Positions 1-10,247 of a stretch of 36,986 nucleotides of DNA are shown piece after piece. A program made the position numbers and the translations under genes. Below the pieces are notes generated by a model. The model was given only the letters and a program-made list of their open reading frames with translations. It was not told the DNA's origin and ran no database searches. Source of the stretch: Defluviicoccus sp. (lineage in GTDB: Bacteria; Pseudomonadota; Alphaproteobacteria; MPNO01); assembly GCA_022823775.1 (NCBI GenBank), contig JAJEHI010000113.1:1-36986 (forward strand). Reading direction: 5' to 3'. Position 1 is the stretch's first letter; each line of letters begins with the position of its first letter.

Positions 1-3000
1 GGCGGCCGCCCAAGGCCCGGCAGGACGGCCGGAGCGGCGGAATTCCCGGCCGTATCCGGCCATGCCGCGGCCAGTTTCGCCGCCAACGCCGTCGCCGGAC
101 CGATCTCGATCACCGCGCCGATGCCCGCCGCGGCCAGCGTTGCGGCGCAGCCCTCGACGGAGTCCGGCTCTCCCGCCGCCTGCCGGCGCCAATAGGCCGC
201 ATCCCCGGCATCGTCGGGCGATACGGCGAGCCCCGAGACGGCGTCGACCAGCGTCAGCGCCGGCGCGCCCAGGGCGATGTCATCCGGCGCCGCGCCGGGA
301 TCGTCCGGGGTCGCGGCCAGGCGCAGGCCGTCCTCCAGGCTGAACACCCCGGCGGCCTGGGCGGCCGCGAGCGCCCCCGTCCCGAGCCCGAGCGCCGCGC
401 CTGGCCGCACGCCGACGCTCGACCACAGGGCGGTGAGCGCGCATTCGAACGCGTAGGCCGCCGGCCGCGCCCACTCAGGATCGTCCGGGTCTCCCGCGGA
501 ACCTTGCCGCCCGAACAGGTTGTCCAGCAGCGAGGCGCCCCGTATTTCGCCGAACACCTCCTCGCAGCGGTCGAGAACCGTCCGCATCGCCGGCTCGCTC
601 GCATACAGTGCTTCGGCCATCCCGGTTCGGCCGTTGCCGAGCCCGGCGTAGGCGAAGGCGACAGTCGCCGGCGTCACGGGTCCGGAATCGCCGTCCGCCG
701 CCGCCAGCGCCCGCAAACCCTCGCGAAGCGACTCGCGATCCTCGAACGGCACGGCCCTGCGATGATCGAAGTGGCTTCGCCCGATGCCGGCGGTCCATGC
801 CATGTCCGAGAGGGCCGGACCGGACGCCGCGCCGTCCGCCGCAAGTGCCGTTTCCCGCTCGTCGAGCCATGCGAGATACCGCTCCGCCAGCTTCCGAAGC
901 GAGGGCGCGGATTTGCCGGAGAGCGGCAGAAGCCGCGTTCCGCGTGCGGCAAGGCTTTCGCCCGGCCGCGGCTGTTCCGCGGCGGCGACCGGCAGCGGGA
1001 CGCCCTCCGGGTCGGGCGGCCCGTCGCCCGGATTGCCGTAGCCCTCCACGACGACATGCGCGTTGGTGCCCGATATCCCGAAGGCGCTGACCCCGGCGAG
1101 CGGCGGCCGGTCCGGCGCGGACGGCCAGTCCGTCGCTTCCGACACGACGCGCACCGGCAGCCGGTCCCAGTCCAGGTGCGGGCTGGGATCGCTGAAATGC
1201 AGGTGTTTCGGGATCAGGCCGTGGCGCATGGCCAGGACGACCTTGATCAGCGCGGCGACCCCGGCCGCCGATTCCAGATGGCCGACATTGGTCTTGACCG
1301 AACCGATGAGCAGCGGCCGTTCGCCGTCCCGCGCCCTGCCATAGACCGCCGCCGCGGCCTGCACCTCGATGGGGTCGCCAAGTTCCGAGCCCGCGCCGTG
1401 CGCCTCCAGGTAATCGACGTCCGACGGCTGAACGCCCGCTTGCGCCAGCGCGTCTTCGATCACCCGCTCCTGCGCCGGGCCGTTCGGCACCGTCGGCCCC
1501 GCCGCCGCCCCGTTCTGGTTGACCGCCGCGCCCCGGATGACCGCCCAGATGCGGTCGCCGTCGGCCTCGGCCTCCGCCAGCCGCTTCAGGACGACCATGC
1601 CGCAGCCCTCGCTGCGCACGAAGCCGTCCGCCGAGGCGTCGAAGGTCATGCAGCGCCCCTGCTGCGACAGCATCCCCAGCGCCGCCATCTCCGTGGTCAG
1701 CCCGGGCGAGAGGACCGCGTTCACGCCGCCGACCAGGGCCAGGTCCACCGCGCCGTCCCGCAGGCCGGCGACCGCCTGCTGCACCGTGACCAGGGACGCC
1801 GCGCAGTTGACCATCACCGGCATGGCGGGACCCGTGAGACCCAGGTTGTACGCGACGCCGCCGACCGCCATGCCGCTCGCGGTGCCGAGATAGTTGAGGC
1901 CGTCGCCGGCCGCCGTCATGAGATCGCGGTATTCGCTGGTCGCGATCCCCGCATAGACCCCGGTGCGGCTCCCCCTCAGGCCCTCGGGATCGATCCCCGC
2001 GTCCTCGAGCGCCCGCCAGCTCGTCTCCAGAAGAAGCCGCTGCTGCGGGTCCGCCATCCGCGCGCCGATCGGCGTCATGCCGAAGAACCCGGCATCGAAG
2101 CGGTCGATCCCTTCGAGGAAGCCGCCGCGCCCCCGGATGCCGCTCTCGGCCGCGGGGTCGCCCGCGACCCCGGTCCACGGGCCGTTGTCCTGCCGCCCGT
2201 TCGTTACCGCATCGCTGCCGGTTTCGAGCTGGCGCCAGAACGCCGCGATGTCCGGCGCGCCGGGGAACCGGCACGCCATGCCGACGATGGCGATTCCGTC
2301 GTCCCGGCGCCCCTCGGCAGGTTGCGGGGCCGGCGGCTGCGCGTCCGGCCCGGGCGCCGGCTCTGGGTCTGCTTCAGGGGCCGCCTCGGGCTCGCCCAGC
2401 GCGTCCACCAGATGCCGTGCGAGATCGGCGATGGTCGGGTAGTCGAACACCAGGGTATTCGGTGCGGCATAGGTATCCGCGAAGGCGCGGTTGAGGCGGT
2501 TGCGCAGTTCGACCGCCATCAGGGAGTCCATCCCCAGGTCGAAGAACCCGACCGTGGACGCAGGCGCCGAGGGCAACCTCAGCACCGCCTGGACCTCCCC
2601 CTGCAGGAAGGATGTCAGCAGGTCCTCGCGTCCCGCCGCGGGGGTCGCGCCAAGCCGGGCGAGCAGGTCTTCCGACGAGGACGAACCGTCCTCCTCGTCC
2701 GCCGCGCCGGCGAGCAGATCCTCCAGGAAGGGCGGGCGGCCGCCGAGGGCGTCTCCGAAGACCGGCCAGTCCACCGCCGCCACCGCCGCGTTCACCGCGT
2801 CCTGGCGCACCAGGCGTTCGAACGCCTTGAAGCCCCGCTCCGGCGTGAACCATCCGGTGCCGGTTGCCTCCCGGCGCCCGGCGATCCGCTCGCGCTGTTC
2901 CTCCGCCTCGCCCAGTTCCGACCAGGCGCCCCAGGCGATGGCCTGGCCGGGGAGGCCCAGCGCACGCCGGTGGGCGGCGAGTTGATCGAGGAAGGCGTTG

Positions 3001-6000
3001 GCTGCCGCATGGTTGGCCTGTCCCGGATTGCCGAAAATGCCGGCGACGCTCGAGAACAGGACGAACATCTCCAGATCGCGGTCCATCGTCGCCCGGTGAA
3101 GATGCCAGGCCCCCAGCATCTTCGGCCACAGCACGGTCTCGAAGCTCTCCCAGCTCTGATTGCCGAGGGCGGCGTCCGACAGCACGCCGACGCTGTGAAT
3201 CGCGCCGACCAGCGGCGGCAGGGCCTCGTCCATCCGCGCCAGCATGGCATCGAGCGCGGCCGCGTCCGTCACGTCCGCGATCTCGACCTCGATCCTGAAT
3301 CCGCGGGCGCGTAGCGCCCCGATCGCCTTTTCCGCCGCCGGGTCCGGCGGCCGGCGGCCGTTCAGCACCACCGTTCCCGCGCCGCGCTCGGCAAGCCATT
3401 CGGCGAGCGCGCAGCCGATGCCGCCCAGGCCGCCCGTCACCAGATAGGTTCCGTCCTGCCGCAGCCCTCCGGCTTTGAGGGGCGGCGCCGTCAGCACGAT
3501 CTTGCCGATATGCCGCGCCGCGCGCATGAAGCCCATCGCGGCGCTCGTCTCGGCCAGCGGCCATCTGGTGTGCCTGAGCGGTGCAAGTTCGCCCGCCGCC
3601 ATGCGCGCCAGCACGTCTTTCAGGGCCGCGCCCGGCCGTGCCGGGTCGTGCTGTTTCAGGACGTAGAGATCGAGGATCGAATAGGCGACATCGGGCCGGA
3701 GCGCCGTCATCTCCTCTTCGCTCAGGATGTCGCGCCGGGCGAGCTCCACGAAGCGGCCGCCCTCGGCGAGGCATGACAGGCTCGCCTCGATAAAGCCCTC
3801 GCCGGTCAGGCTGTTCAGCACGATGTCGACCCCGGCGCCGTCCGTCGCGTCGAGGATATCCCCGCCGAACGCGGTCGAGCGGCTGTCGAACACATGCTCG
3901 ACTCCGAGCCCGCGGAGATAGTCCTGCTTGGGCGCGCTCGCGGTCGCGAACACCTCCGCACCCGCCGCCCGGGCGAGCTGGATGGCGGCGAGCCCGACGC
4001 CGCCCGCGCCTGCGTGAATCAGCACCCGGTCTCCGGCCTTGAGCCCGGCAAGCTCGTAGGACAGCACGCAGGTCACGAACACCGAGGGGACCGTGGCGAG
4101 CGCCGCCGCCGACATGCCCGGCGGCGCGGGCGCGACCAGGTCCTCGTGGGTCACGACTTCCGGCCCGAAGGTGCCGAACGCGAAGCCGGCCACCCGGTCG
4201 CCCACCGAGACGGCGGTTGCGTCCGGACCGGTTTCGACAATCCGGCCGCAGAATTCCTCGCCCAGCAATCCCTCCTCGACAAGGCCCATGGCCCGGAATA
4301 CGTCGAGGAAATTCAGTCCGCAGGCGTCGACCGCGACACGCACTTCGTTCGGTTCCAGGGCTCGCGCCGCCAGCGGCTGCACCTGCAGCGTCTCGATCGC
4401 GCCGCCCTCGTCCGGCGCCAGCACCCAGTCCGCCTCCTCCGGCAGGGCGAGACGCGCCGCGCCGTCGCCCGTCCGGACCAGCCGGGCGGCCCGGCGCCGC
4501 TCCCCGCGATGCGCGATGTGGCTTTCCGAATCGGGGAACAGCAGTTCGTTGGCGAGCACGGTCTCCGGCTCCGCGGCCTCGGGATCGAGATCGAGCATCC
4601 GCGCCTGCAGCTGGGGCGCTTCCCGCAGAACCACCCTGCCCAGGCCCCAGAGGGCGGCGCCGGCCAGTTGTCCGGTCCGCTCCCGTTCCAGCACCTGCGC
4701 GCCGCGGGTGACGAACCACAGGCCCTTCTCGGGCACGGCGTCGGCGTCCCCGATGCCCTGGACGAGCGCGAGCGCGCTTGCCGCCGTCCGTTTCGCATCC
4801 GCCGCCATGTCCGCCGCCGTCGCGTCGGCCCCGTGCCCGTCCTGCCCGACGAGATGCACGGCGCCGGCGAAGGGCACGTCCGGCGGCAGGCCTTCGACCA
4901 GGGATTGCCACGATTCGCGCCGCTCCATCTCGACCGATGCCGTGACGATCCGCGTTTCGCTTCCGGCTGCCCCGTCTGCGACCCCCGAATCCTCACTGGC
5001 CAGCACCACCCGCTGGTTTTGTTCCGCGAGCCGCGCCGCCAGCGCCGCCGCCGCGCCGCCCCGGTCGGCGGCCAGGATCCAGACGCCCTCCGGCAGGTCG
5101 ATCTTCGCCGGAGCCTGGCCGACGATGATTCCGCGATCCGGGAGGCCGGCCGCTTCCGACCGGTCCACGCCGAGAACCTCGGATCCGGTATATCCCGTGT
5201 CGGCGAGGGCCTCGCGCCACACATCGGGCCCGGCGAGGGCGTGGTTCGTGCGGTAGCGGTCGGCGAAGCGCCACCAACCGTCCAGTTGGCCGAAAATCAG
5301 ATCCATCCAGCCCCGGCCGCGTTGGTTCTCCAGCGCCACCAGCAGCCCCGATGGCGCCAGGAGCGCCCGGCAGTGAGCGAGCGTCTCGTCCAGATAGCAC
5401 GTGGCGTGCAGCACGTTGGCCGCGATGACCAGGTCGTAGGCATGGGGCTCGAAGCCCTGGTCCACGGGGTCCTTCTCGATATCCAGCATGCGGTAGTCGA
5501 TCGAGGCGCCGTCCGTGCTGAAGCGCGACTCCGCATCGGCGAAAAAGCCGGCGGAGATATCGGTGTACATATAGTCGAACCGCCCGGCCGGAAGCTCGGG
5601 CAGGATGTATTCGGTCGCCGAGCCGATGCCGGCGCCGACCTCCAGCACGCGCAGCCGCCGCCCGTCCGGCAAGCCGTCCACGAGCGTCCGGACCACCTCG
5701 CCGATCATCCGGTTCGCCGCCCGCCAGACCGGCGCCAGCCGGTACAGGCCGCCGGCCGACGGCTCCGCATCGCCGAACAGCAGGGACAGCGGGTCCTCCT
5801 CGCCGCGGAGGACCTGGGGCAGGGCGCCGGCGCAGCGCCGGAACAGCCCGATCTCGTTGGCCGCGTGCGGGAAGCGCTCCGTCACCTCGGCCAGAAACGC
5901 CCCGGCATCGCCCGGCATGCCGTCCGGCAACGGATCGCCGGCGCCGGCCGCTACCGCGAAGCCGTCGTCCGTCTCCCGCACCACGCCGGAACGCGCCAGG

Positions 6001-9000
6001 ATTTCAAGGAGCCGGCGGAGCAGATGCGTGTGCTCGGGCAGGATTTCGAGGTGTTCGCGCAGCGCTTCCGGGTCCGCGGCTTCGCCTGCCCGGCGCTCCC
6101 AGCCCAGGGTTTCCAGGGCCGAGAGCGCGTAGCACCACGAAACACGCTCCATTTCCCCTTGCAGGTCGATTTCGGCCGTGACCTCGACCCCTTCGTCGCC
6201 GAGATACTTGGAGAAGGGATGCGAGCGGGCGGCGGCGGCCGACGGGCTCGGCAGGAAGTCCGCGGGCAGCATGCCCGGCGGCGGGGCGCAGTCGCGCCAT
6301 ACCACCTCGTAGAGCAGGTCTTCGACGCCTTCGACGGCCGCGAGCAGCGCCGCGCGGGTCGCGCGTTTGACGGTGAAGCCGGCGAGTTCGCCGACAAGCT
6401 CCCCGCTCCCGGCGTAGAGGCGCATGTCCGCCGCATGAACCTCCGGCGTTCCGGCGTTTCCGGTATCGGCCGCTGCATCGCGCGGGCTTTCCCGCACCGT
6501 CACATGGCAGAACAGCCGGTCCGGCAGCCCGTCCCCGATCCACAGCCGCTCCCAGGCGAACGGCAGATAGGTGGTGCCGTCACCGATTCCGTCCGGATCG
6601 CGCGCCGCCGCCATGATCTGAAAGCAGCCGTCGAGCACCAGCGGATGCACGTCGAGCGCGTCCCGTTCCTGCCCGGCGGGCAGCGCCACCTCGCCGAGCG
6701 CCTCGCCGTCCCGCGCCCAGAGGGCGGTCAGGGTGCGGAAGGCGGGGCCGAGATCGATCCCGACGTCCGCCTTGGCGCGGTAGTAGGCGGGCAGGTCCAC
6801 CGGCGAGAGCCCGGCCTTGAGGCTGTCGGCATCGAACGGCGGCGCGGCCGGGGGCGGGCCGCCGGCGCCGCCGGAAACCTGCCCCTCCGCGTGCAGCGTC
6901 CATTCCTCGTCGTCGTCGCCCTTGCTGAGAACGCGCACCCGCCGCGACGGGCCGTCCCCGCCGGCATCGAGCAGGACCTGCATACGCCGGCCCGCGTCGC
7001 CGTCGCCTGTTTCTTCCCCTGTGCTCTCCCCGCCGAAGACCAGAGCGCTCTGCATCCGGAAGTCCTCGACGACAACCGCGTCGTCGCCCCCGGCGCGGCA
7101 GGCCGCCGCGGCCATGGCGCCGTAAAGCGCGCCCGGCGCGATCAGCCGGCCGAACACGCGATGGTCGGCGAGCCACGCCGGGTCGGTTGGGAAGACCTCC
7201 GTGTCGAAGGCAATTTCGCCGCTGGCGGACTCGTGCCGGCTGCCGAGCAGCGGGTGGCCGCTGGCCTGCCGCCGCCGCTTCGGCGCCTCGACCCAGTAGC
7301 GTTCGCGCTGGAACGGATAGACCGGCAGCGCGATGCGGCGGCGCGCCTCGCCGGCGAACAGCCCGTCGAAGCACAGCGGCAGCCCGGCCTCGTAGGCGCC
7401 CGCGACGGCCTCCACGAAGCCACCGCCGGTCCCGGGAGCCGGCGGTTCCTCACCGGTCGCCGGCCGCTGGAGGCTGGAGACGACCGCCGGCTCGGCGGCC
7501 CCGCCCGCGTCCGGCCAGGCCAGCGAGACCATCGGCCCGAGCACCGCGTGCGGTCCGATCTCCACGACCGCGTCCACGCCCAGCTCCGCCAGGGTCTCGA
7601 CGCAGGCGCGGAACGCCACCGGCGCGCGCATCTGCCGGCGCCAGTAGGCCGCGTCCAGCGCCTCGCCGGTCCCGACCGTCCGTCCGGTGAGATTGCTGAC
7701 GAAGGGGAGCGACGGCGGCGCGAAATCGAGCTCCGAGAGGGCGGCCTCCAGATCGTCCAGCGCGGGCTCGATCATGGCGCTGTGGTAGGCGGGGCTGCGG
7801 CGCAGCCGCGCGACCCGGATGCCGGCGGCCTCCAGGCGTTCTGCGATTGCGGCGATGTCCTCCGCCGGGCCGCTGATGGCTTGGTGCGCTCCGTTGTCGG
7901 CGGCGATGCACAGGCCGATGCCCGGCGCGGCCGCATTGTGTTCGTCCAGCGCCTCGGCGACGCGGTCGGGCGGGGCGAATACCGCCGCCATCGCCCCCTC
8001 GCCGGGCAGGGCGCCGACCAGCGCGCCCCGCACGGCCGCGAGCCGCAGGCCGTCCTCGAGATCGAATACGCCCGCGGCGTGCGCCGCTGCGATCTCTCCC
8101 AAACTGTGTCCGAGCACGGCGTCCGGCCGGATGCCGACGCTCGACCACAGCGCCGTCAGGGCGCATTCGAGGGCGTAGATCGCCGGCTGTTTCCACTGTG
8201 GATCGTCCAGGTCTCCCGCGGCGCCGGGACGGCCGAACATGACGTCGAGCAGGGAGGCGCCGCGCTCTTCGCCGATCAGGGCGTCGCACCGGTCGAGCAC
8301 CGCGCGCACCGCCGGCTCGCTGTCATAGAGGGCCGCGCCCATGCCCGGCCACTGGCTGGCCTGCCCGGTGAAGACGAACGCCACGGTCGCCGCGTTGCGC
8401 GACGCCGGCCGCTCGTCCGCCCCGGCGATCGCCCGTAGACCCTCGCGCAGGGACTCCGCATCCCGGAACGCCACGCCCGTCCGGTGTCCGAAGTGGCTCC
8501 GGCCGACGCCGGCCGTCCAGGCCATGTCGGAAAGCAGGTCGCCGGACGCCGCGCCGTCGCCGGCGAGCGCCGCGTCCTGCCGGTCGAGCCATCCGAGGTA
8601 GCCTTCGGCGGCATCGCGCAGCGCCGCGCCCGTCTTGGCGGACAGCGGCAGCAGGCGCGTTGTCCGCGGACCCGGCCCGTCTTCCGGCGGCGGGGACGGG
8701 GCGGGGACCGGCAACGATACGGCGACCGGCTTCGGGGCGCCGGTGATCCAGCGGTCAGCATCGGGGGCCGGCTGGGCGCCGTCCGGCGACGGGTATCCCT
8801 CCAGCACGATATGCGCGTTCGTCCCCGACCATCCGAACCCGCTTACACCCGCCAGCGGCGGGCGGTCCGCGCGGGCCGGCCAGGGCGTCGGCTCGGTCGT
8901 GACCTGCAAGGGCAGCCGCTCCCAGTCCATCGCGGGATTCGGGTTGTTGAAATGCAGGTGCCTGGGGATGACTCCGCGATTGATCGCCAGCACGGTCTTG

Positions 9001-10178
9001 ATCAGTCCGGCGGATCCCGCCGCGGATTCCAGATGGCCGATGTTGGTCTTGACCGAGCCGATCAGCAGCGGGCGGGCGGCATCGCGCCCGCGCCCGTAGA
9101 CCGCCGCCGTCGCGTCGATCTCGATCGGGTCTCCGACCTCGGTGCCGGTCCCGTGCGCCTCCAGATAGTCGATGTCCGAGGCCCGGACGCCGGCCCGTTC
9201 GAGCGCCGCCGCGATCACGCGTTCCTGCGCCGCGCCGTTCGGAACCGTCAGTCCCGGGCTCGCGCCGTCCTGGTTCAGGGCCGTGCCCCGGATCACCGCC
9301 CAGATGCGGTCGCCGTCGGCTTCCGCGTCGGCGAGCCGCTTCAGGACCAGAATGCCGCAGCCTTCGCCCCGGACGTAGCCGTTGGCGGAGGCATCGAAGG
9401 TCTTGCACTGGCCGTCCGGCGACAGCATCCCGGCGTTGGCGCGATATTCGAGCAGCCGGCCGGAGAGAATGATGTTCACCCCGCCGGCAAGCGCGAGGTC
9501 CGCGTCGCCCCGCTGCAGGCCGGAGACCGCCTGGTGGGTCGCGACCAGGGATGACGAGCAGGCGGTGTCCACCGCCATCGCCGGGCCGCCGAGGCCGAGC
9601 GCGAACGCAACCCGGCCGATGGCCGTGTTGAGGGACGTGCCGGTGACCGCATAAAGGCTGGCCGCGGGTTCGGCCGGCCCCGCATTTTCGCCGGCTTCCA
9701 GGATCAGCCCCCGGTAGTCGTTGTTGCTGATCCCGGCGTAGACGCCCGTGCGGCTTTCCTTCAGCAGGTCCGGATCTATCCCCGCATCCTCGAGCGCGCG
9801 CCAGCTGGTCTCCAGGACCAGCCGCTGCTGGGGATCGAGCAATCGTGCTTCGACCGGCGAGATGCGGAAGAAGGCGGCATCGAACTGGTCGATCTCTTCG
9901 AGATAGGCGCCGAAGCGGCAGGCCTGGATCTGACCCGTATCGTCGGGGAAGAGCTGGCCCACGCGGCCGGCGCCCGATCCCGGAACGCCCTCCTGCACCG
10001 CGTTTCCGCCTTCTTCGAGCAGGCGCCAGAAAGCGGAAATGTCCGGCGCGCCGGGGAACCGGCAGGCCATGCCCACGATGGCGATCGGCTCGCCGCGGCC
10101 GGCGGGCCCGCCTTCTCCTTCGTCGGTTTCAATCGAAGGAGCGCCGGATGTTTCACGTGAAACGTCTTGGTCCATCAT
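1..10178 (-). CDS. Type I polyketide synthase, KS-AT-DH-cMT-ER-KR-ACP-KS-(degenerate AT), partial at left edge
   Basis: This is a multidomain, probably cytosolic synthase that builds a methylated, fully reduced polyketide or fatty-acyl chain. I read 3392 codons from ATG 10178 without a stop; the gene continues beyond base 1. Domains by residue: KS1 from about 31 (Cys207 in DTACSSS, then EAHGTGT and a GHLE His); AT1 about 600-900 (Ser692 in GHSLGE, PAYH ending at His799, malonyl-like); DH (HRVFGRLIAP with His1006, Asp1183); C-methyltransferase (LEVGAGIG from 1512); ER (GAGGVG at 2057-2062); KR (TGGLGGIG from 2248, with His2390 where Tyr is usual); ACP (Ser2552 in GMDSL); KS2 from about 2628 (Cys2792 in MVNCAAS); and an AT2 lacking GHSxG (LGLGTGA) and about 90 central residues. 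Tandem ATGs lie at 10178 and 10175, with GGAG 13 bases before the first. The upstream neighbour is divergent. The product is unknown. Confidence 0.95.
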   Translation of the reverse strand, partial: MMDQDVSRETSGAPSIETDEGEGGPAGRGEPIAIVGMACRFPGAPDISAFWRLLEEGGNAVQEGVPGSGAGRVGQLFPDDTGQIQACRFGAYLEEIDQFDAAFFRISPVEARLLDPQQRLVLETSWRALEDAGIDPDLLKESRTGVYAGISNNDYRGLILEAGENAGPAEPAASLYAVTGTSLNTAIGRVAFALGLGGPAMAVDTACSSSLVATHQAVSGLQRGDADLALAGGVNIILSGRLLEYRANAGMLSPDGQCKTFDASANGYVRGEGCGILVLKRLADAEADGDRIWAVIRGTALNQDGASPGLTVPNGAAQERVIAAALERAGVRASDIDYLEAHGTGTEVGDPIEIDATAAVYGRGRDAARPLLIGSVKTNIGHLESAAGSAGLIKTVLAINRGVIPRHLHFNNPNPAMDWERLPLQVTTEPTPWPARADRPPLAGVSGFGWSGTNAHIVLEGYPSPDGAQPAPDADRWITGAPKPVAVSLPVPAPSPPPEDGPGPRTTRLLPLSAKTGAALRDAAEGYLGWLDRQDAALAGDGAASGDLLSDMAWTAGVGRSHFGHRTGVAFRDAESLREGLRAIAGADERPASRNAATVAFVFTGQASQWPGMGAALYDSEPAVRAVLDRCDALIGEERGASLLDVMFGRPGAAGDLDDPQWKQPAIYALECALTALWSSVGIRPDAVLGHSLGEIAAAHAAGVFDLEDGLRLAAVRGALVGALPGEGAMAAVFAPPDRVAEALDEHNAAAPGIGLCIAADNGAHQAISGPAEDIAAIAERLEAAGIRVARLRRSPAYHSAMIEPALDDLEAALSELDFAPPSLPFVSNLTGRTVGTGEALDAAYWRRQMRAPVAFRACVETLAELGVDAVVEIGPHAVLGPMVSLAWPDAGGAAEPAVVSSLQRPATGEEPPAPGTGGGFVEAVAGAYEAGLPLCFDGLFAGEARRRIALPVYPFQRERYWVEAPKRRRQASGHPLLGSRHESASGEIAFDTEVFPTDPAWLADHRVFGRLIAPGALYGAMAAAACRAGGDDAVVVEDFRMQSALVFGGESTGEETGDGDAGRRMQVLLDAGGDGPSRRVRVLSKGDDDEEWTLHAEGQVSGGAGGPPPAAPPFDADSLKAGLSPVDLPAYYRAKADVGIDLGPAFRTLTALWARDGEALGEVALPAGQERDALDVHPLVLDGCFQIMAAARDPDGIGDGTTYLPFAWERLWIGDGLPDRLFCHVTVRESPRDAAADTGNAGTPEVHAADMRLYAGSGELVGELAGFTVKRATRAALLAAVEGVEDLLYEVVWRDCAPPPGMLPADFLPSPSAAAARSHPFSKYLGDEGVEVTAEIDLQGEMERVSWCYALSALETLGWERRAGEAADPEALREHLEILPEHTHLLRRLLEILARSGVVRETDDGFAVAAGAGDPLPDGMPGDAGAFLAEVTERFPHAANEIGLFRRCAGALPQVLRGEEDPLSLLFGDAEPSAGGLYRLAPVWRAANRMIGEVVRTLVDGLPDGRRLRVLEVGAGIGSATEYILPELPAGRFDYMYTDISAGFFADAESRFSTDGASIDYRMLDIEKDPVDQGFEPHAYDLVIAANVLHATCYLDETLAHCRALLAPSGLLVALENQRGRGWMDLIFGQLDGWWRFADRYRTNHALAGPDVWREALADTGYTGSEVLGVDRSEAAGLPDRGIIVGQAPAKIDLPEGVWILAADRGGAAAALAARLAEQNQRVVLASEDSGVADGAAGSETRIVTASVEMERRESWQSLVEGLPPDVPFAGAVHLVGQDGHGADATAADMAADAKRTAASALALVQGIGDADAVPEKGLWFVTRGAQVLERERTGQLAGAALWGLGRVVLREAPQLQARMLDLDPEAAEPETVLANELLFPDSESHIAHRGERRRAARLVRTGDGAARLALPEEADWVLAPDEGGAIETLQVQPLAARALEPNEVRVAVDACGLNFLDVFRAMGLVEEGLLGEEFCGRIVETGPDATAVSVGDRVAGFAFGTFGPEVVTHEDLVAPAPPGMSAAALATVPSVFVTCVLSYELAGLKAGDRVLIHAGAGGVGLAAIQLARAAGAEVFATASAPKQDYLRGLGVEHVFDSRSTAFGGDILDATDGAGVDIVLNSLTGEGFIEASLSCLAEGGRFVELARRDILSEEEMTALRPDVAYSILDLYVLKQHDPARPGAALKDVLARMAAGELAPLRHTRWPLAETSAAMGFMRAARHIGKIVLTAPPLKAGGLRQDGTYLVTGGLGGIGCALAEWLAERGAGTVVLNGRRPPDPAAEKAIGALRARGFRIEVEIADVTDAAALDAMLARMDEALPPLVGAIHSVGVLSDAALGNQSWESFETVLWPKMLGAWHLHRATMDRDLEMFVLFSSVAGIFGNPGQANHAAANAFLDQLAAHRRALGLPGQAIAWGAWSELGEAEEQRERIAGRREATGTGWFTPERGFKAFERLVRQDAVNAAVAAVDWPVFGDALGGRPPFLEDLLAGAADEEDGSSSSEDLLARLGATPAAGREDLLTSFLQGEVQAVLRLPSAPASTVGFFDLGMDSLMAVELRNRLNRAFADTYAAPNTLVFDYPTIADLARHLVDALGEPEAAPEADPEPAPGPDAQPPAPQPAEGRRDDGIAIVGMACRFPGAPDIAAFWRQLETGSDAVTNGRQDNGPWTGVAGDPAAESGIRGRGGFLEGIDRFDAGFFGMTPIGARMADPQQRLLLETSWRALEDAGIDPEGLRGSRTGVYAGIATSEYRDLMTAAGDGLNYLGTASGMAVGGVAYNLGLTGPAMPVMVNCAASLVTVQQAVAGLRDGAVDLALVGGVNAVLSPGLTTEMAALGMLSQQGRCMTFDASADGFVRSEGCGMVVLKRLAEAEADGDRIWAVIRGAAVNQNGAAAGPTVPNGPAQERVIEDALAQAGVQPSDVDYLEAHGAGSELGDPIEVQAAAAVYGRARDGERPLLIGSVKTNVGHLESAAGVAALIKVVLAMRHGLIPKHLHFSDPSPHLDWDRLPVRVVSEATDWPSAPDRPPLAGVSAFGISGTNAHVVVEGYGNPGDGPPDPEGVPLPVAAAEQPRPGESLAARGTRLLPLSGKSAPSLRKLAERYLAWLDERETALAADGAASGPALSDMAWTAGIGRSHFDHRRAVPFEDRESLREGLRALAAADGDSGPVTPATVAFAYAGLGNGRTGMAEALYASEPAMRTVLDRCEEVFGEIRGASLLDNLFGRQGSAGDPDDPEWARPAAYAFECALTALWSSVGVRPGAALGLGTGALAAAQAAGVFSLEDGLRLAATPDDPGAAPDDIALGAPALTLVDAVSGLAVSPDDAGDAAYWRRQAAGEPDSVEGCAATLAAAGIGAVIEIGPATALAAKLAAAWPDTAGNSAAPAVLPGLGRP
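10149..10164. other. parS-like ParB-binding palindrome inside the PKS start
   Basis: The 16 bases TGTTTCACGTGAAACG match the widely conserved parS consensus TGTTTCACGTGAAACA at 15 positions. The inner 14 bases form a perfect palindrome (10150-10163). The site lies at codons 5-10 of the polyketide synthase and encodes V-S-R-E-T, a peptide also produced by known parS sites near the start of rsmG/gidB. That it works as a ParB loading site is inferred from sequence only. Confidence 0.65.
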
Positions 10179-10247
10179 TCGGGTTCGTTATCTCCGTTCC
10201 GCGATTGAGCGCGAATCGACGATTGCTCGACGGTCGTGCGGTTTCCG

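Noticed and set aside
504..8438. Very long plus-strand open frames opposite the polyketide synthase
   Set aside because: They are Arg/Pro/Ala-rich shadows of a GC-rich gene; the minus frame holds all the KS, AT, DH, MT, ER, KR and ACP motifs.
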